Assembly: GCA_030691225.1 (NCBI GenBank) | Contig: JAUYES010000629.1 | Location: forward strand, 1 to 5,343 | DNA from: Holophaga sp. | GTDB taxonomy: Bacteria > Acidobacteriota > Holophagae > Holophagales > Holophagaceae | DNA: 5,343 nt | Direction: 5' to 3' | Shown: positions 4,941 to 5,343 of the stretch, piece by piece | Position numbering within the stretch: position 1 is the first letter of the stretch | How the letters are laid out: the number at the start of each line of letters is the position of its first letter | The notes under the pieces: generated by a model | Seen by the model: only the letters and a program-made list of their open reading frames with translations | Told to the model about the DNA's origin: nothing | The model's database searches: none | Made by a program: the position numbers and the translations under genes

Positions 4941-5343
4941 TCACGCCAACCCAAGGCGAGCCTTCAACCCCGGCGCCGCTCCGCGACTCACTTCCACGCT
5001 GAGTCCGCCCTGGAGCCGCACGAGCAACCGACCATATTCGCCCACCTTAACCCCGATGACGGCCTCGGGCCGCACCAGCATGTTGCGATGACCCTTTACC
5101 AACACGCCTTGGGGAAAGGACGATTCCGCTTCGGTGAGGCTCTTCCACGGTGTGCGGAGCCGCTCCCCGGCCACAAAGGCCCAAACGACTTCGTCCTCCA
5201 CCAGAAAATGACTGGTGCGAGCCAGATCCATGAACACAAGACCATCGCCAGCGCGAACGGGATAGCGCAGGGCACCCGCAGGGCGGGCGGCTGGCGCGGG
5301 GCCAGCCCGACGCTCGCGAATGCGCGCGAGCGCCACTTCGATG
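4941..5343 (-). CDS. LytTR-domain transcriptional regulator (5' partial)
   Basis: This is the C-terminal part of a DNA-binding regulator. The frame stays open to the window edge (residues I-E-V precede ALARIRERR), so the GTG at 5336 is probably an internal Val and the start lies outside. Counting from that Val, IEVALARIRERR looks like the last helix of a response-regulator receiver domain, followed by an Ala/Pro-rich linker (11-23). A LytTR domain of about 105 residues (24-131) follows. It has RYPVRAGDGLVFMDLARTSHFLVEDEVVWAF (24-54), RLRTPWKSLTEAESSFP (59-75), the signature GHRNMLVRPEAVIGV (82-96) equivalent to the usual HRS-LVN motif, and SVEVSR (113-118). LytTR domains bind DNA as pairs of direct repeats; the phosphoacceptor region is not visible. 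It lies upstream of repeat copy 2 and the DUF4405 operon on the same strand, with stem-loops after its TGA. A partner sensor kinase gene, if any, is out of view. Confidence 0.85.
   Translation of the reverse strand, partial: IEVALARIRERRAGPAPAARPAGALRYPVRAGDGLVFMDLARTSHFLVEDEVVWAFVAGERLRTPWKSLTEAESSFPQGVLVKGHRNMLVRPEAVIGVKVGEYGRLLVRLQGGLSVEVSRGAAPGLKARLGLA

Noticed and set aside
4576..5091. Plus-strand 171-codon open frame across repeat copy 2 and the LytTR gene
   Set aside because: Its first half translates the repeat and its second half is antisense to the well-supported LytTR domain.

Overview
The window looks like chromosome of a Gram-negative bacterium of fairly high G+C (about 60% by eye). 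The reasons are an RND metal-efflux pump, an exported ferritin-like protein and a cytochrome-like membrane protein. Lineage cannot be fixed from this sequence. An Acidobacteriota (Holophaga/Geothrix-like) or deltaproteobacterial metal-cycling organism would fit the gene content, but this is a low-confidence inference.

Layout: (1) Positions 2-2734, plus strand, hold the 3' part (about 910 codons) of a heavy-metal RND inner-membrane pump of the CusA/CzcA type; its start lies outside the window. (2) Positions 2761-3003 hold a structured, noncoding repeat of about 243 bp. (3) Positions 3066-4366, minus strand, hold a two-gene operon. A DUF4405-type membrane protein (GTG start at 4366) is followed after 8 bp by an exported DUF2202-like ferritin-fold protein (ATG at 3530), whose ribosome binding site overlaps the upstream stop codon. 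(4) Positions 4367-4604 are the operon leader and upstream region, with a 14-bp direct repeat at a 21-bp period. (5) Positions 4605-4848 hold a second copy of the structured repeat in the same orientation. (6) Positions 4849-4940 carry two stem-loops. (7) Positions 4941-5343, minus strand, hold the C-terminal part of a LytTR-type DNA-binding response regulator that runs off the window.

The most unusual content is the repeat. The two copies are roughly 85-90% identical by eye and flank the operon. Each folds into the same series of hairpins, including one with 22-nt arms. Differences between copies inside that hairpin include a double substitution that keeps a base pair (G-C in copy 1, T-A in copy 2) and others that trade mismatches or wobbles for pairs. 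Ends related by inverted repeat (ACCGC.AAGGCGC.AAG), variable loops with constant stems, and a 1-nt indel that breaks any shared reading frame all point to a mobile or structured nucleic-acid element, not a gene. No transposase is present, so any mobility would have to be supplied in trans.

The pump is probably unrelated in function to the convergent operon beyond both being plausible in metal or redox physiology. The LytTR regulator could control the DUF4405/DUF2202 operon, because the 21-bp-period direct repeat upstream of that operon has the geometry of LytTR binding sites; this is inference.
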